Below, piece after piece: positions 1 through 8,166 of a stretch of DNA of 33,091 bases. Made by a program: the position numbers and the translations under genes. Each line of letters opens with the position of its first letter. The first letter of the stretch is position 1. The stretch comes from a virus. The stretch covers positions 1 through 33,091 of IMG/VR virus record IMGVR_UViG_3300035670_000820. One strand, 5' to 3'. The notes under the pieces were generated by a model that saw only the letters and a program-made list of their open reading frames with translations, had not been told where the DNA came from and ran no database searches.

Positions 1-127
1 GATTCAATCACTCTCCAATTCTTTCCAAGCTCCGGATTGAATGGAGGAATGTTGGTGAATGCTGCCAATCCTTCTCCCTTTATTATGCGAATCAGTTCCA
101 CCATTGTAGTCTGATCCTTGCCCGAAT
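1..127. repeat. 127-bp terminal direct repeat, left copy
   Basis: Bases 1-127 are identical to 32965-33091. The repeat lies inside a coding sequence and the reading frame continues across it, which shows that the two ends join in the real molecule. A length of 127 is a common maximum k-mer in short-read assembly, so this looks like a circular-contig overlap rather than a biological terminal repeat. The unique genome would then be 32,964 bp. Confidence 0.95.
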
Positions 128-2342
128 CCCAGTTCTCTATCTTCTGAAGCCTGTAGACTATCCCATCAATGTTGATAAGTTTCTTAAAGTCCAAGAGATT
201 GATCATGTCCGGAGTGATCTTGATGTAGCAAGTCAGTTGCTTCCCGAATTTACTAACGATCTCCTTCATGAATGTCTCATGATAGAAATACAGATTAGAT
301 GTGGTGTAGCTGGCTCCATCATAGTAGATGTAATCAGGCACGCCGAAATTAAAATCGAATGTTGGTGATGTCAAGCTGTCAAGATGCCCCACATACGGAT
401 AGCTACTCTCAGCATGTAGCACTCCACTCTCATCGATATGATTCCAGTTTGCCGTTGTCATTGGTCCGAGCTGCACTACAAAGGGCTTGCCTTTCTGCAC
501 GTTGATAGATGACGTTCCATCTTCGTTGAGTTTTGCTTGGAATGATCTCGGGACAACGATACCTGTGTAAGTCACATCATCTACAGGAATATTGACAAGG
601 AGCTTCTGTGCGAATGGCAAAGTAAACTCAGTTGTGTCCTTGCTGAACTGATTCTGTGACTCAAGCAAGAAAGATCCGTACTGCTCTCCTCTGTCATCCT
701 GGTAGCTTGTATTGAAATAGTCAGTATCATCAGCGAACTTAAACTGATATGCACTGCTGGCAAAGTTAATTGTCGGAGTCACCTTGAGTGATCTGCTGTA
801 GTCCAGTTTATCAGTCCAGTTTAATGCTGTCGATGCATCCTCATAGAAGTCATTCAGAGGCTCAATCTCAAGGATAGTCGGATCATCTACCGATGGCTTC
901 ACGTATAGATTAAACGCTGTGACGAATCCCTTCATGAATGTTGCTGCATCCATATCCGGAAGGAAATCACTCAGATTGATGGTTGATCCTGGAGCAAATG
1001 CCTGAGCATTCTTGAGAATATTCATGGTAGCATTCACGTTGGCAATCTTAAACACTGTACTGAATGATGATGGGATCGTACTCACTACCACATCACTATC
1101 CTCAATCACTACAGCATAATTCATCTGTATCACGTCATTGATAGTGACATCAATCTGACGAGTATAGTTGAATGAGATGGTCCCTGTCACATCACCTGTT
1201 GCGTTGTCAAGATCACCCTGGTAAACGATGTCATTCACGATATTGAATCCATTCTTGTAGACCAATAGTCTGAGCTTGAATCTAAGATGTGCATCCAGGA
1301 TAGTTGCTCCTGCTATGGTAAAGTCAAAAGTGATATCATGATCTCCAGAGTAGTCTATCGTATAAAGTCCTGTCTGTGCTGCTTGGAACTTAAAAGGAGT
1401 TTCTTGAGTGACCTGTGATGATGGATCAGTGACAGTATCTACCCATACAGGCTGCACATTCGCTGTGAATGCATAGTCTGCCTTTCGAGATCCACCTCCT
1501 CCTACAATTGTCTGCCATGGACCATCCAATGAGATGCCGGTATTCATGATGTATCCGCCTGATCTGTTCTCCTCATCAGTATAGGCCGATAGTGCCGTAG
1601 CTTCAGTAGCAGTGATCTCCGGGAATGTTCCTCCCTGGTATGCCATCAGCATGCGCTTGAAGGTTTGCGATTCCAAGAACGTAGATGTCCAAGTGATACC
1701 GCAGTATTCAAATGCTTTCTTTAGGATGTCATAGCAGAACACCTGAGGAGCTATATGCTCAACGTTGAATGTATACGCATCAGCTCTGCTGAATCCGTAA
1801 TCGATGAGGCCATAGTAATACCCAAGGCCATCCCAATTGGCTCCAGTCTTATTGCTTGTCGGGGTGCCATTGACCTGGATAGTTCCTGCCCATGAATCAG
1901 TCTGATTGTCTCGGGTGCAGTCATGAATATATTCGCTCCAATCAAGCTCATTGATCTTGATCTTTGATAGCCTTGATACATAGTCAATCTGATCACTGAA
2001 TAGCACCACGTTGAAGGACCACTCCCCATTCAGATACTCGCAGTCTGTGAGCTGGCAGTATCCGTTGAACTGCAATAGGCCCTGCTCATAATACCTGGCT
2101 GATACCTTTACCGATGGATCAAAGTCAAAGGAGCTGACATCACCAGTGATTGATTGAGTCACCGATAAGCTGAAAGCATTGTACATCAGGAATAGATTCC
2201 CCTTGGTACCAGGTAAGCTGATTGTTTTAGAGTTATTCCCTTTCCTTGCGCTCAGATCCTTGATGTCGCTGATGCTGTACGTCAATGGGAATGGAAGCCT
2301 CTCATTGATGTCTACTTTGAAATCGTTAATGTACAGCTCCAT
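1..2342 (-). CDS. Large tail/baseplate protein (cut by the window end; 800 aa when joined)
   Basis: The reading frame opens with ATG at 2342 (MELYINDFKVDIN) and runs without a stop to base 1. Joined to 32904-32964 through the terminal repeat it makes 801 codons ending in TAA. The sequence is rich in beta-type segments with a low-charge, Asn/Thr/Ser/aromatic composition typical of virion proteins. The N-terminus resembles large tail proteins found next to tape-measure genes in Bacteroidota phages. It follows a 403-residue tail protein with one base between and precedes small appendage genes, so a tail-tip or baseplate role is inferred. No catalytic motif was recognised. Short minus-strand frames at 581-763 and 1751-2029 are shadows of it. 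Confidence 0.85.
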   Translation of the reverse strand, partial: MELYINDFKVDINERLPFPLTYSISDIKDLSARKGNNSKTISLPGTKGNLFLMYNAFSLSVTQSITGDVSSFDFDPSVKVSARYYEQGLLQFNGYCQLTDCEYLNGEWSFNVVLFSDQIDYVSRLSKIKINELDWSEYIHDCTRDNQTDSWAGTIQVNGTPTSNKTGANWDGLGYYYGLIDYGFSRADAYTFNVEHIAPQVFCYDILKKAFEYCGITWTSTFLESQTFKRMLMAYQGGTFPEITATEATALSAYTDEENRSGGYIMNTGISLDGPWQTIVGGGGSRKADYAFTANVQPVWVDTVTDPSSQVTQETPFKFQAAQTGLYTIDYSGDHDITFDFTIAGATILDAHLRFKLRLLVYKNGFNIVNDIVYQGDLDNATGDVTGTISFNYTRQIDVTINDVIQMNYAVVIEDSDVVVSTIPSSFSTVFKIANVNATMNILKNAQAFAPGSTINLSDFLPDMDAATFMKGFVTAFNLYVKPSVDDPTILEIEPLNDFYEDASTALNWTDKLDYSRSLKVTPTINFASSAYQFKFADDTDYFNTSYQDDRGEQYGSFLLESQNQFSKDTTEFTLPFAQKLLVNIPVDDVTYTGIVVPRSFQAKLNEDGTSSINVQKGKPFVVQLGPMTTANWNHIDESGVLHAESSYPYVGHLDSLTSPTFDFNFGVPDYIYYDGASYTTSNLYFYHETFMKEIVSKFGKQLTCYIKITPDMINLLDFKKLINIDGIVYRLQKIENWDSGKDQTTMVELIRIIKGEGLAAFTNIPPFNPELGKNWRVIE

Positions 2343-2343
2343 C

Positions 2344-3555
2344 TTATCCTAATTGAGAAACTCTTGTATAAGTTCTTGTGATCTGTACCTGCTCCTGGAT
2401 AAGTCCTGCTTTCTTGCGCTGCTTGAGTAAGTAGCTTGCATTCGTTACATTGACAGGCTCATATACAAGATAAGCAGCTACAGTAGTATCATCTTGTAGC
2501 TGAAGGTATACTCTTGGTGATTCGTAAAGCTCACGGACCAGCCACTGCTGTACATCCTCATGAATCCAATCTGAATTCAGCAGCATCTTATCAACAGAAT
2601 ACTTACTCATGGTCATCTGTGATCCGGTTCTAATGGCATAACCGAAGCTGTCATCTTGCCATACACCAGGATCCCTTTGATAGTTATTGATTGTCACATC
2701 ACTTGAATCATCCGATACCAATGTGAAAGTAAAAGAATCCCATGCTCCGTACTTATTCAGCCAGTGGAGTCTGTGCCTTGTATACCTTTCGCATCCATGA
2801 TCCATGTACAAAGTATATGTTTCGGATACCTTCAAAGGAGCTGTTAGTCTGGTCAGCTTCACAGTGTACTTGTATGCATTGCTGAAGTTAGCCGTAGTCA
2901 AAGCAGTTTCTTCAATCAGTGTATCAGGTCCTATCTGTAGCATAGGGACAGTCCATAGTCCTGTATTCCATGTGGTAGATGCTACTACGGATCCTGTGAT
3001 ATCATAAAGAACTACATCTGCATCACATGCTGTTCCATCTGCGTTAATAATGCTTAGGAATTTACTCTCTGTAATACCGATCATATCCTTCCTGTTCCTT
3101 GGGAAGTCAGTCAAGAATAGATTCGTTTTTCCTCCAGGACCGATGGAATAATCTTGATAGTCCCAGTCTATAAATTTCAATTGTCTGAAAGCAGCATTCA
3201 GCAGGTATGTTTCTCCTGAGCTTTCAGCAGATCCGAGATCAGCAACAGGAGGAGTGCCATATTTTTCGTAAACAGTGATTGACCATTCATGATATATCAA
3301 TGTATCAAGATCAAGATCGTTTCTTGTAAATTGAGTATTGAGAAGTGCTGCCCTTGTTATTGATTGAGCATTGAATTTACCAGCGTTAGCTGACTCCACA
3401 AATACCTCATGAGTAGAATGAAGTGCAGCATCGATGTAAAGCTCAACGATAAAGCTGAAGTTTGGTTGTGCTGATTCAGTTGATTCAAATATCCACTCGA
3501 CAGGATTGCAGCCTGGATCAAATGCTCTTGGTCCGCGTGTTATCGTTATTGCCAT
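2344..3555 (-). CDS. Tail structural protein (403 aa)
   Basis: A complete frame starting MAITITRGPRAF. It is an all-beta-looking protein without a signal peptide or membrane segment, with many Tyr, Trp, Asn and Thr residues as in tail-tip proteins. The C-terminal third (around YESPRVYLQL and the QVQITRTYTR end) resembles minor tail proteins encoded beside large baseplate proteins in Bacteroidota siphophages. Its start overlaps the end of the upstream neck gene by 10 bases, and its stop is followed after one base by the ATG of the 800-residue tail gene, so the three are probably co-translated. A distal-tail or tail-tip role is inferred from position. Confidence 0.75.
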   Translation of the reverse strand: MAITITRGPRAFDPGCNPVEWIFESTESAQPNFSFIVELYIDAALHSTHEVFVESANAGKFNAQSITRAALLNTQFTRNDLDLDTLIYHEWSITVYEKYGTPPVADLGSAESSGETYLLNAAFRQLKFIDWDYQDYSIGPGGKTNLFLTDFPRNRKDMIGITESKFLSIINADGTACDADVVLYDITGSVVASTTWNTGLWTVPMLQIGPDTLIEETALTTANFSNAYKYTVKLTRLTAPLKVSETYTLYMDHGCERYTRHRLHWLNKYGAWDSFTFTLVSDDSSDVTINNYQRDPGVWQDDSFGYAIRTGSQMTMSKYSVDKMLLNSDWIHEDVQQWLVRELYESPRVYLQLQDDTTVAAYLVYEPVNVTNASYLLKQRKKAGLIQEQVQITRTYTRVSQLG

Positions 3556-4076
3556 GTTCTTGTATTTTTAGTAAAGCTGACCTCAAACATTAAACCTGTA
3601 ACTGTCGCCAGATCATTGGCTATCCTGTTCAGTACATCATCGGTCATCACGTTGTCTGTTATGTTGCGAGGCTTGAGTCCATATTTAAACTTAGTAGCTG
3701 CTGCCGATGCATATGCATGGCTCATGTCGTACCCTTTCCATTCTCTGATAGCTTGTGCGTGATTCTTGGTCACATATGGCAGCTTGAATTGATAAGGTGT
3801 TGGATACTTTTGCTGACCTATTGGATTGACTCCCTGATCCTGGAACTTGTAGTAGTCATCCGCTTGAATCTCGAAGGACATGGCTCCAGTCGGAAAGTAA
3901 ACCACGGAAGCTGCGAGGCCTCCAGTGTTATTAACATTCTCCGTGATGTATTCCTGGAACTGAGCAGTAACCTCATTGGCAAGGCCAAGGATAAACTTGT
4001 CATATGCAGACTCAGGTTGACTCAGATCAGTCTGAGACAAACCAAGCGAATCAAGAAAGTCCAGATCATTAGCCAT
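3546..4076 (-). CDS. Neck / tail-completion protein, HK97 gp10-like (176 aa)
   Basis: Starts MANDLDFLDSLGL. The central part (LAASVVYFPTGAMSFEI, then YYKFQDQGVNPIG) has the pattern of gp10-like head-tail connector or tail-completion proteins: an amphipathic N-terminal helix, a beta hairpin, and a 'D-x-G' turn before a basic segment. The ATG at 4076 overlaps by eight bases the stop (TAA, 4069-4071) of the -1 frame of the upstream gene, which supports translational coupling to the frameshifted product. The next tail gene begins 10 bases before its stop. It would act at the head-tail joint during assembly. Family assignment is from pattern only. Confidence 0.65.
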   Translation of the reverse strand: MANDLDFLDSLGLSQTDLSQPESAYDKFILGLANEVTAQFQEYITENVNNTGGLAASVVYFPTGAMSFEIQADDYYKFQDQGVNPIGQQKYPTPYQFKLPYVTKNHAQAIREWKGYDMSHAYASAAATKFKYGLKPRNITDNVMTDDVLNRIANDLATVTGLMFEVSFTKNTRTWQ

Positions 4077-4850
4077 GTCGTTTTAATATGTAATCTTGTT
4101 CTGACTTGAGCTTGAAGTAATTCATCCAGAACAGAGTTTTCACATACGGCTGGCGGGTAATAGTGTCCACATCTTTGCCAAGTTCTTGCGCCAGCTTGAG
4201 GAGGATTCTTGTCCATGTAAACCATTCGCTGTCTCGAGGAGCTTCTTGTGCATTGTCTGATTCTGACTCATCACTCTCGCTATCTGTATCCCCAATATAG
4301 CGAGCTTCCGCTTCTCTGATTCTCGCAAAAAAAAAGCGAAGAAGTTCAGAAATTCATCTCCAGGGAATGCCCTCTTGAATATCTCCTCCCGTTTCTTATT
4401 CGGATTCAGCACCTTGCCTCTGGCATCTTCCTGGCAGTAGGTCATGCCTTCCTCGATGTAGCAGATAGCTAATGCCTCACATGGATTGGATGATACATCC
4501 TCGATGAGTTTCATGTCTATGATCTGACCTGTCTCAACATGATTGAAGTCCTTCTCGAACCGGTACCGCTTTCCATCTACATCAATGAACTCTGAAGGCT
4601 CCGTGTTTCTGTATTCCGATAGCATCTTCAGTAGCTCAGTGCTTGCTGATAGGATATCATCTACATGGACCTTTCTGACTTTATTAACAGGAAGTCCGGT
4701 GAATATGCTCACGAGCTGCACCTGGAAATCGAGCATCCTGGTGAATGACTTGTCTGCATCCTGGATAACGGGTGCCAAGATTAACCACTTGGTTAACTGA
4801 TCAGGTGTACATTCCTTGATCGTCTTTGGATATGATGCTTCAATGATCAT
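4069..4850 (-). CDS. Tail assembly chaperone candidate with -1 programmed frameshift (260-aa fusion; 236-aa zero-frame form)
   Basis: The zero frame starts at 4850 (MIIEASYPKTIKE) and ends at 4140. At codons 172-175 the message reads GCT TTT TTT TTG, a run of nine T (4327-4335 on the plus strand). A -1 slip there opens a second frame that runs through an acidic linker (GDTDSESDESESDN) and a helical tail ending LKSEQDYILKRHG, stopping at 4069 inside the start of the next gene. That extension looks much more protein-like than the 61-residue zero-frame tail. Two overlapping products from one slippery site is the G/GT arrangement of siphophage tail assembly chaperones, which hold the tape measure before tube assembly. 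The ATG overlaps the terminase stop by four bases. The run of nine T could also hide a sequencing indel. Confidence 0.7.
4327..4335 (-). promoter_or_regulatory. Slippery run of nine T for -1 frameshifting
   Basis: On the transcribed strand this reads GC-T9-GCG, giving T TTT TTT heptamers in the zero frame, where both P- and A-site Phe codons can re-pair after a one-base slip. It is the only place where the coding frame can pass from the 236-residue form to the extension that couples to the next gene. Confidence 0.7.
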
Positions 4851-6049
4851 GCTCTGAGTATTTTGTATTGTCCACGTTTGCTATAGTTCTTTCTGCAATG
4901 CCATGCCAGTGCTAATGAGATGACTCCATCATCATGCAGCCCGACAGGAGCAGAGTATTGTACAGACCTGGTATTCGGATTGTAAATATACGTAAAGTTC
5001 TCAAGCTCATCGATAAACCATGCTTCATTCATGATCTTGATATCACGCTGCTCAAATGCCAGGGCAAGGTCTTCAATGATGATTGGCTTGGTCTTTGATG
5101 TGGTAGTGAATGGATTGACCAGGTTTCGCATCTTGCCAGATAGCATCTCGAAAAAGATATCACCCTGGTTATTCACCTCGATCAGTGTCACCGCTTGGTA
5201 TTGCTTTATGATATCCGCCACCTTATCGATGATCCTGGACCACTCGTCATGCCTCCATCTGTTCAGATAGATTTGCTCTCCTGATTCGTTGAGTATGGTC
5301 AGCACAGTGTAGTCATCAGCCCTTCCGATGTCAAGCCCTGCATAGTTCTTGCCTTTGCGCTCCCATGTGCCAGCGCAATCCTTAATGTTCTTGAATAGGC
5401 CCGAAGCATTGTCGATGAACTCGGCCATGTATTCCTGTCTGAAGATATGATCCGGAAGGGATCGCTTTCTTTCATTCAGCTCCTCGGGTGCTATCATTGG
5501 ATTGTCATAGGATGTGAAGTGAAAGTACCTGTACCTGGGATCATAGTTAGGCTGCATACAGATCCTGTGGAAATGATTCTTTCCTTTGGGTGTTGAGATG
5601 AATATCACCTTCTTTCCTTTGACCATCACTGTTGCACTCAGGACCTCATCCCACAGCTCTGGTCTGGTGAAGGCCATCTCATCGACTACCATGTAGTGGA
5701 ATGTATTCCCTCGGATGTTGTCGGGCCGTTCCCCGGAAAAGAACTCGATTGATGATCCGAAGCCCGTGATCCGCAGATCAGATTTGTTGAACTCGAATAA
5801 ACCCGAATTTTTGACTGCTCTCTCCAGCTCACTGAATACCTTCTTGCTTTGCTTATAGACTGGTGTCACCCATGCTATCTGGCAGCCTGGATCATTGATG
5901 GCCCAATACAGAAGCTGATTGATTCCGAGCAAGGTCTTTCCGAACTGCCTGCCTATATTCAGCGCATAGTATTTCTCGCTGCCTTGATTGATAGCATTGT
6001 GGATCGCGCGCTGCTGATCATGTGGTTTGTATCCTTTGATTGTTGCCAT
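4847..6049 (-). CDS. terL: Terminase large subunit (400 aa)
   Basis: This is the DNA-packaging motor ATPase and nuclease. Visible motifs are a Walker A-like GRQFGKT at residues 33-39, Walker B plus catalytic Glu in MVVDE at 120-124, the coupling motif ISTPKG at 151-156, and a RNase H-like nuclease domain with GLDIG (Asp240), an acidic residue in LIEVNNQGD (about 291) and HDDGVISLALA near 372-382. The length fits compact large terminases. The start MATIKGYKPHDQQ is five bases after the T tract of a hairpin terminator. Downstream the chaperone candidate starts at 4850, overlapping its stop. It acts with the small subunit encoded at 6139 to cut and thread DNA into proheads. Confidence 0.95.
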   Translation of the reverse strand: MATIKGYKPHDQQRAIHNAINQGSEKYYALNIGRQFGKTLLGINQLLYWAINDPGCQIAWVTPVYKQSKKVFSELERAVKNSGLFEFNKSDLRITGFGSSIEFFSGERPDNIRGNTFHYMVVDEMAFTRPELWDEVLSATVMVKGKKVIFISTPKGKNHFHRICMQPNYDPRYRYFHFTSYDNPMIAPEELNERKRSLPDHIFRQEYMAEFIDNASGLFKNIKDCAGTWERKGKNYAGLDIGRADDYTVLTILNESGEQIYLNRWRHDEWSRIIDKVADIIKQYQAVTLIEVNNQGDIFFEMLSGKMRNLVNPFTTTSKTKPIIIEDLALAFEQRDIKIMNEAWFIDELENFTYIYNPNTRSVQYSAPVGLHDDGVISLALAWHCRKNYSKRGQYKILRA

Positions 6050-6053
6050 GTGT

Positions 6054-6077
6054 AAAAAAAGCGCAGTGCGCTGCGCT
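6054..6077 (-). terminator. Intrinsic terminator between small and large terminase genes
   Basis: The minus strand reads AGCGCAG-CGCA-CTGCGCT followed by seven T in total (the first pairs in the stem). This is a seven-pair GC-rich stem with a tetraloop. The T tract ends only four bases before the large-terminase ATG, so the element may also limit how much of that gene is expressed. Confidence 0.8.
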
Positions 6078-6138
6078 CCCGGATACCTATCGCTGTTAAT
6101 CTAACACATCAGATTTTATGAAATAAAACTTTGCTAAG

Positions 6139-6492
6139 TTACTGCTCAAAATCGAATTTGTCAACAATCGAATGAGTATTCTGAGTTTCTTGTTTTGGAT
6201 GACCATAAACTCTTGTAAGTAAAGTTTCCAAAGAATAAAGGGATCCTTTTTCAATTGACTTTCTCATAGCATTCGCAACTGTCTTTTCTAAAATAGTAGC
6301 TTTAGGATTGTCCCACACCTCTTTCAGCTCATCCATTGTCATAGCCATCATTGATTGAATAGTATCATTAATTTCTGATTTCTTGTATCCAATTTCAGTG
6401 AGTTGTGAAACATATTTCCTTGGAGCACCAAGTTTATTTCTTCTTGGATCTGGACCTTTCTCAAAAGGTTTTAAATTTTGTTCGTTTGGCAT
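6139..6492 (-). CDS. terS: Terminase small subunit-like protein (117 aa)
   Basis: Begins MPNEQNLKPFEKGPDPRRN, a basic proline-rich N-terminus followed by a helical region with YKKSEINDTIQ and KATILEKTVANAMRKS. This order (a 'GPDPRRNxxGAPRK' lead, then helices, then SLETLLTRVYG) is the pattern of small terminase-like proteins next to large terminases in Bacteroidota phages. It would recognise packaging DNA as a ring oligomer and hand it to the large subunit, encoded just downstream beyond a terminator. The gene is visibly AT-richer than the large terminase and shares this composition with the methyltransferase gene upstream, 10 bases away. The two may have been acquired as a block. Confidence 0.75.
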   Translation of the reverse strand: MPNEQNLKPFEKGPDPRRNKLGAPRKYVSQLTEIGYKKSEINDTIQSMMAMTMDELKEVWDNPKATILEKTVANAMRKSIEKGSLYSLETLLTRVYGHPKQETQNTHSIVDKFDFEQ

Positions 6493-6502
6493 GATTTCTC
6501 AG

Positions 6503-7654
6503 TTAATTCACAGTTATTCCATTCTTCTTAATAACTAAACTCGGGTCAAGTTTTTTCATTCGGTCAATGATAACTTGGCAATATTTCGGGTCTAATTCTA
6601 TACCATAACATTTGCGTTTAAGCTGGTGTGAAGCTACCATTGTTGAACCTGAACCTAAATAGGCATCCAATACAAGTTTAATTTCTTTCTTAGAATGTCT
6701 GTCAGCGTATTCAAAACACCAATTCATTATCTCAATAGGTTTTTGAGTAGGGTGGTTTTTTTCTTCTCGGTTTGCTTTTGCTCTTGCGTATTCTTTTATC
6801 CTTAATGCATTATTAAAAGAAGTCCATGCCATTTCTCCATCCGCTAAACTAAATCCTCTTTGTCCTTTATCCCAAATAAGCCATCCCATTGTTGGTGGTA
6901 AATCATCTGTAAAATAATTTCCACCCCATATTATTTGATTGTCTGTTATTTGACAAAGGTACTGCAATACTCCGCTTTCAGGTTTTGATTTATCCCAATC
7001 CGGTGCGTCATAAGATTTCCATCCATTTTTATCTGCACCACCTTTACCATCTCCTTTTCCTTTCAACATTCCACCGTAATCAATTCCATATGGAGGGTCT
7101 GTTAATAATAATTCGGGTTTATTTCCATTCAACAATTTTTCTATTAAATCGCTATCAGTACTATCTCCACAAAGCAATCTATGTTCTCCTATTTCAAATA
7201 AATCTCCTAATACGATGTCCGTTTCAATACCACCTTCAGGAACATCAAAATCATCTTCTTCGGCTTCAAGTTGAATTGGAGTTTCAAATTCAGGAATATC
7301 CAAGCCCCATTCATTTAGCTTTTCCGTATCCCATTCAGATTGTAATTGATCCCAGTCCCATTCACCAAACCCAACATTATCTTTAATCAAGAATTCAGTT
7401 TTTTGTTCTTCAGTCCAGTCATCCGCAAGGATAATAGGAAGCTCTTTCAAGCCTACCTCCTTTGATGCCTTTAAACGCATATTACCTCCAAGTACTACAT
7501 ACTTTCCATCTGTATCTGTAAAGCACACCAAAGGTCTTTTTTCAAGCATCTGAGGAAAGTCCTGAATAGACTTTATCAGCTTGTTAAATTTATCATCCTT
7601 GATTGTTCTTGGATTTTTTGGATTTGGTTTTATTTCAGAAATTTTAACTATCAT
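6503..7654 (-). CDS. ParB-like domain fused to DNA (N6-adenine or N4-cytosine) methyltransferase (383 aa)
   Basis: Residues 1-95 form a ParB/Srx-like domain (ISEIKPNPKNPR, then VVLGGNMRLKASKEVG). Residues 145-375 form a DNA amino-methyltransferase: DPPYG at 186-190 is the catalytic motif, HPTQKP at 301-306 and DAYLGSGST at 330-338 the AdoMet-binding motif. Motif IV before motif I is the beta-class order. It would methylate phage DNA, protecting it from host restriction or marking packaging or replication sites. The target cannot be read from sequence. ParB-methyltransferase fusions beside terminase genes are frequent in phages. The gene is AT-richer than most of the genome and GATC is rare in it, suggesting separate origin. 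ATG at 7654 is downstream of an AT microsatellite. Confidence 0.9.
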   Translation of the reverse strand: MIVKISEIKPNPKNPRTIKDDKFNKLIKSIQDFPQMLEKRPLVCFTDTDGKYVVLGGNMRLKASKEVGLKELPIILADDWTEEQKTEFLIKDNVGFGEWDWDQLQSEWDTEKLNEWGLDIPEFETPIQLEAEEDDFDVPEGGIETDIVLGDLFEIGEHRLLCGDSTDSDLIEKLLNGNKPELLLTDPPYGIDYGGMLKGKGDGKGGADKNGWKSYDAPDWDKSKPESGVLQYLCQITDNQIIWGGNYFTDDLPPTMGWLIWDKGQRGFSLADGEMAWTSFNNALRIKEYARAKANREEKNHPTQKPIEIMNWCFEYADRHSKKEIKLVLDAYLGSGSTMVASHQLKRKCYGIELDPKYCQVIIDRMKKLDPSLVIKKNGITVN

Positions 7655-7682
7655 AACTTGTTCTATTTAACATAATATTAAT

Positions 7683-7720
7683 TATATATATATATATTAT
7701 ATTATATTATATTATATTAT
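7683..7720. repeat. AT microsatellite: (TA)7 then five ATTAT units
   Basis: Bases 7683-7696 are TA dinucleotides and 7696-7720 are five perfect ATTAT pentamers, overlapping the stop codon of the 149-residue gene (7717). The tract is purely A/T and separates the sugar-gene region from the AT-rich methyltransferase block. It could serve as promoter spacing or melting DNA, or mark a recombination joint. Copy number at such repeats is prone to change. Confidence 0.9.
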
Positions 7721-8166
7721 TTAAAATCATTGATCTTTGACTGCGCCCAGTCCTTAGCTGCTTTACCACCCCAAAGAAGATAGGATATGTATCCGCAGTC
7801 CTCTGGTGTTCCATTGTCATAGTAGGTCTCTGCACGGGATAGATAGCTGTACATGCGTTTGATGGTCTCGATGGATATCTTCTCTCTGTTGGCGAGTTGC
7901 TGCGCTCTTACCTTGCCTACTTGAGTAGCGCATTTGTTTCCAATCTTCTCATTTAGCTCGATTCCTCTCTTGGCATTGTTGACCACAGCATCAGGATAGT
8001 CATTGTGAGTATCCTGGAACTCATTGCGAGATCTGTCCCATGATGCCTTACATACCGGGTATCGTTGTGTCGATGGATATTCATCCTTCATCTTCTCATC
8101 ACCCATACATCTGGTGACGAACTCATTCTGATTCTCTCCTGGTCTTGGTTTAGGTATTGGCATCAC
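7717..8166 (-). CDS. Conserved phage protein of unknown function (149 aa)
   Basis: The N-terminus (PIPKPRPGENQNEFVTRCMG, then YPSTQRYPVCKASWD) resembles a short motif that recurs in phage and prophage structural or head-maturation proteins. The C-terminal two thirds contain GNKCATQVGKVRAQQLANRE and TIKRMYSYLSRAETYY, a helical domain I have seen only in phage proteins. No catalytic residues are evident. The start MMPIPKPRPG overlaps the stop of the upstream amidotransferase gene by four bases, so it is expressed with the sugar-modifying genes. It does not lie beside the capsid genes, where its relatives usually occur. No function is claimed. Confidence 0.75.
   Translation of the reverse strand: MMPIPKPRPGENQNEFVTRCMGDEKMKDEYPSTQRYPVCKASWDRSRNEFQDTHNDYPDAVVNNAKRGIELNEKIGNKCATQVGKVRAQQLANREKISIETIKRMYSYLSRAETYYDNGTPEDCGYISYLLWGGKAAKDWAQSKINDFK

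Noticed and set aside
3717-4109. 130-codon plus-strand frame
   Set aside because: Antisense to the neck protein gene; it has no promoter and is odd in composition.
6985-7386. 133-codon plus-strand frame rich in His, Leu and Gln
   Set aside because: It is antisense to the methyltransferase catalytic region, whose motifs are intact; the composition is that of reversed AT-rich coding DNA.
7683-7720. CRISPR-like repeat array
   Set aside because: The units are 2 and 5 bases with no spacers; this is a microsatellite.
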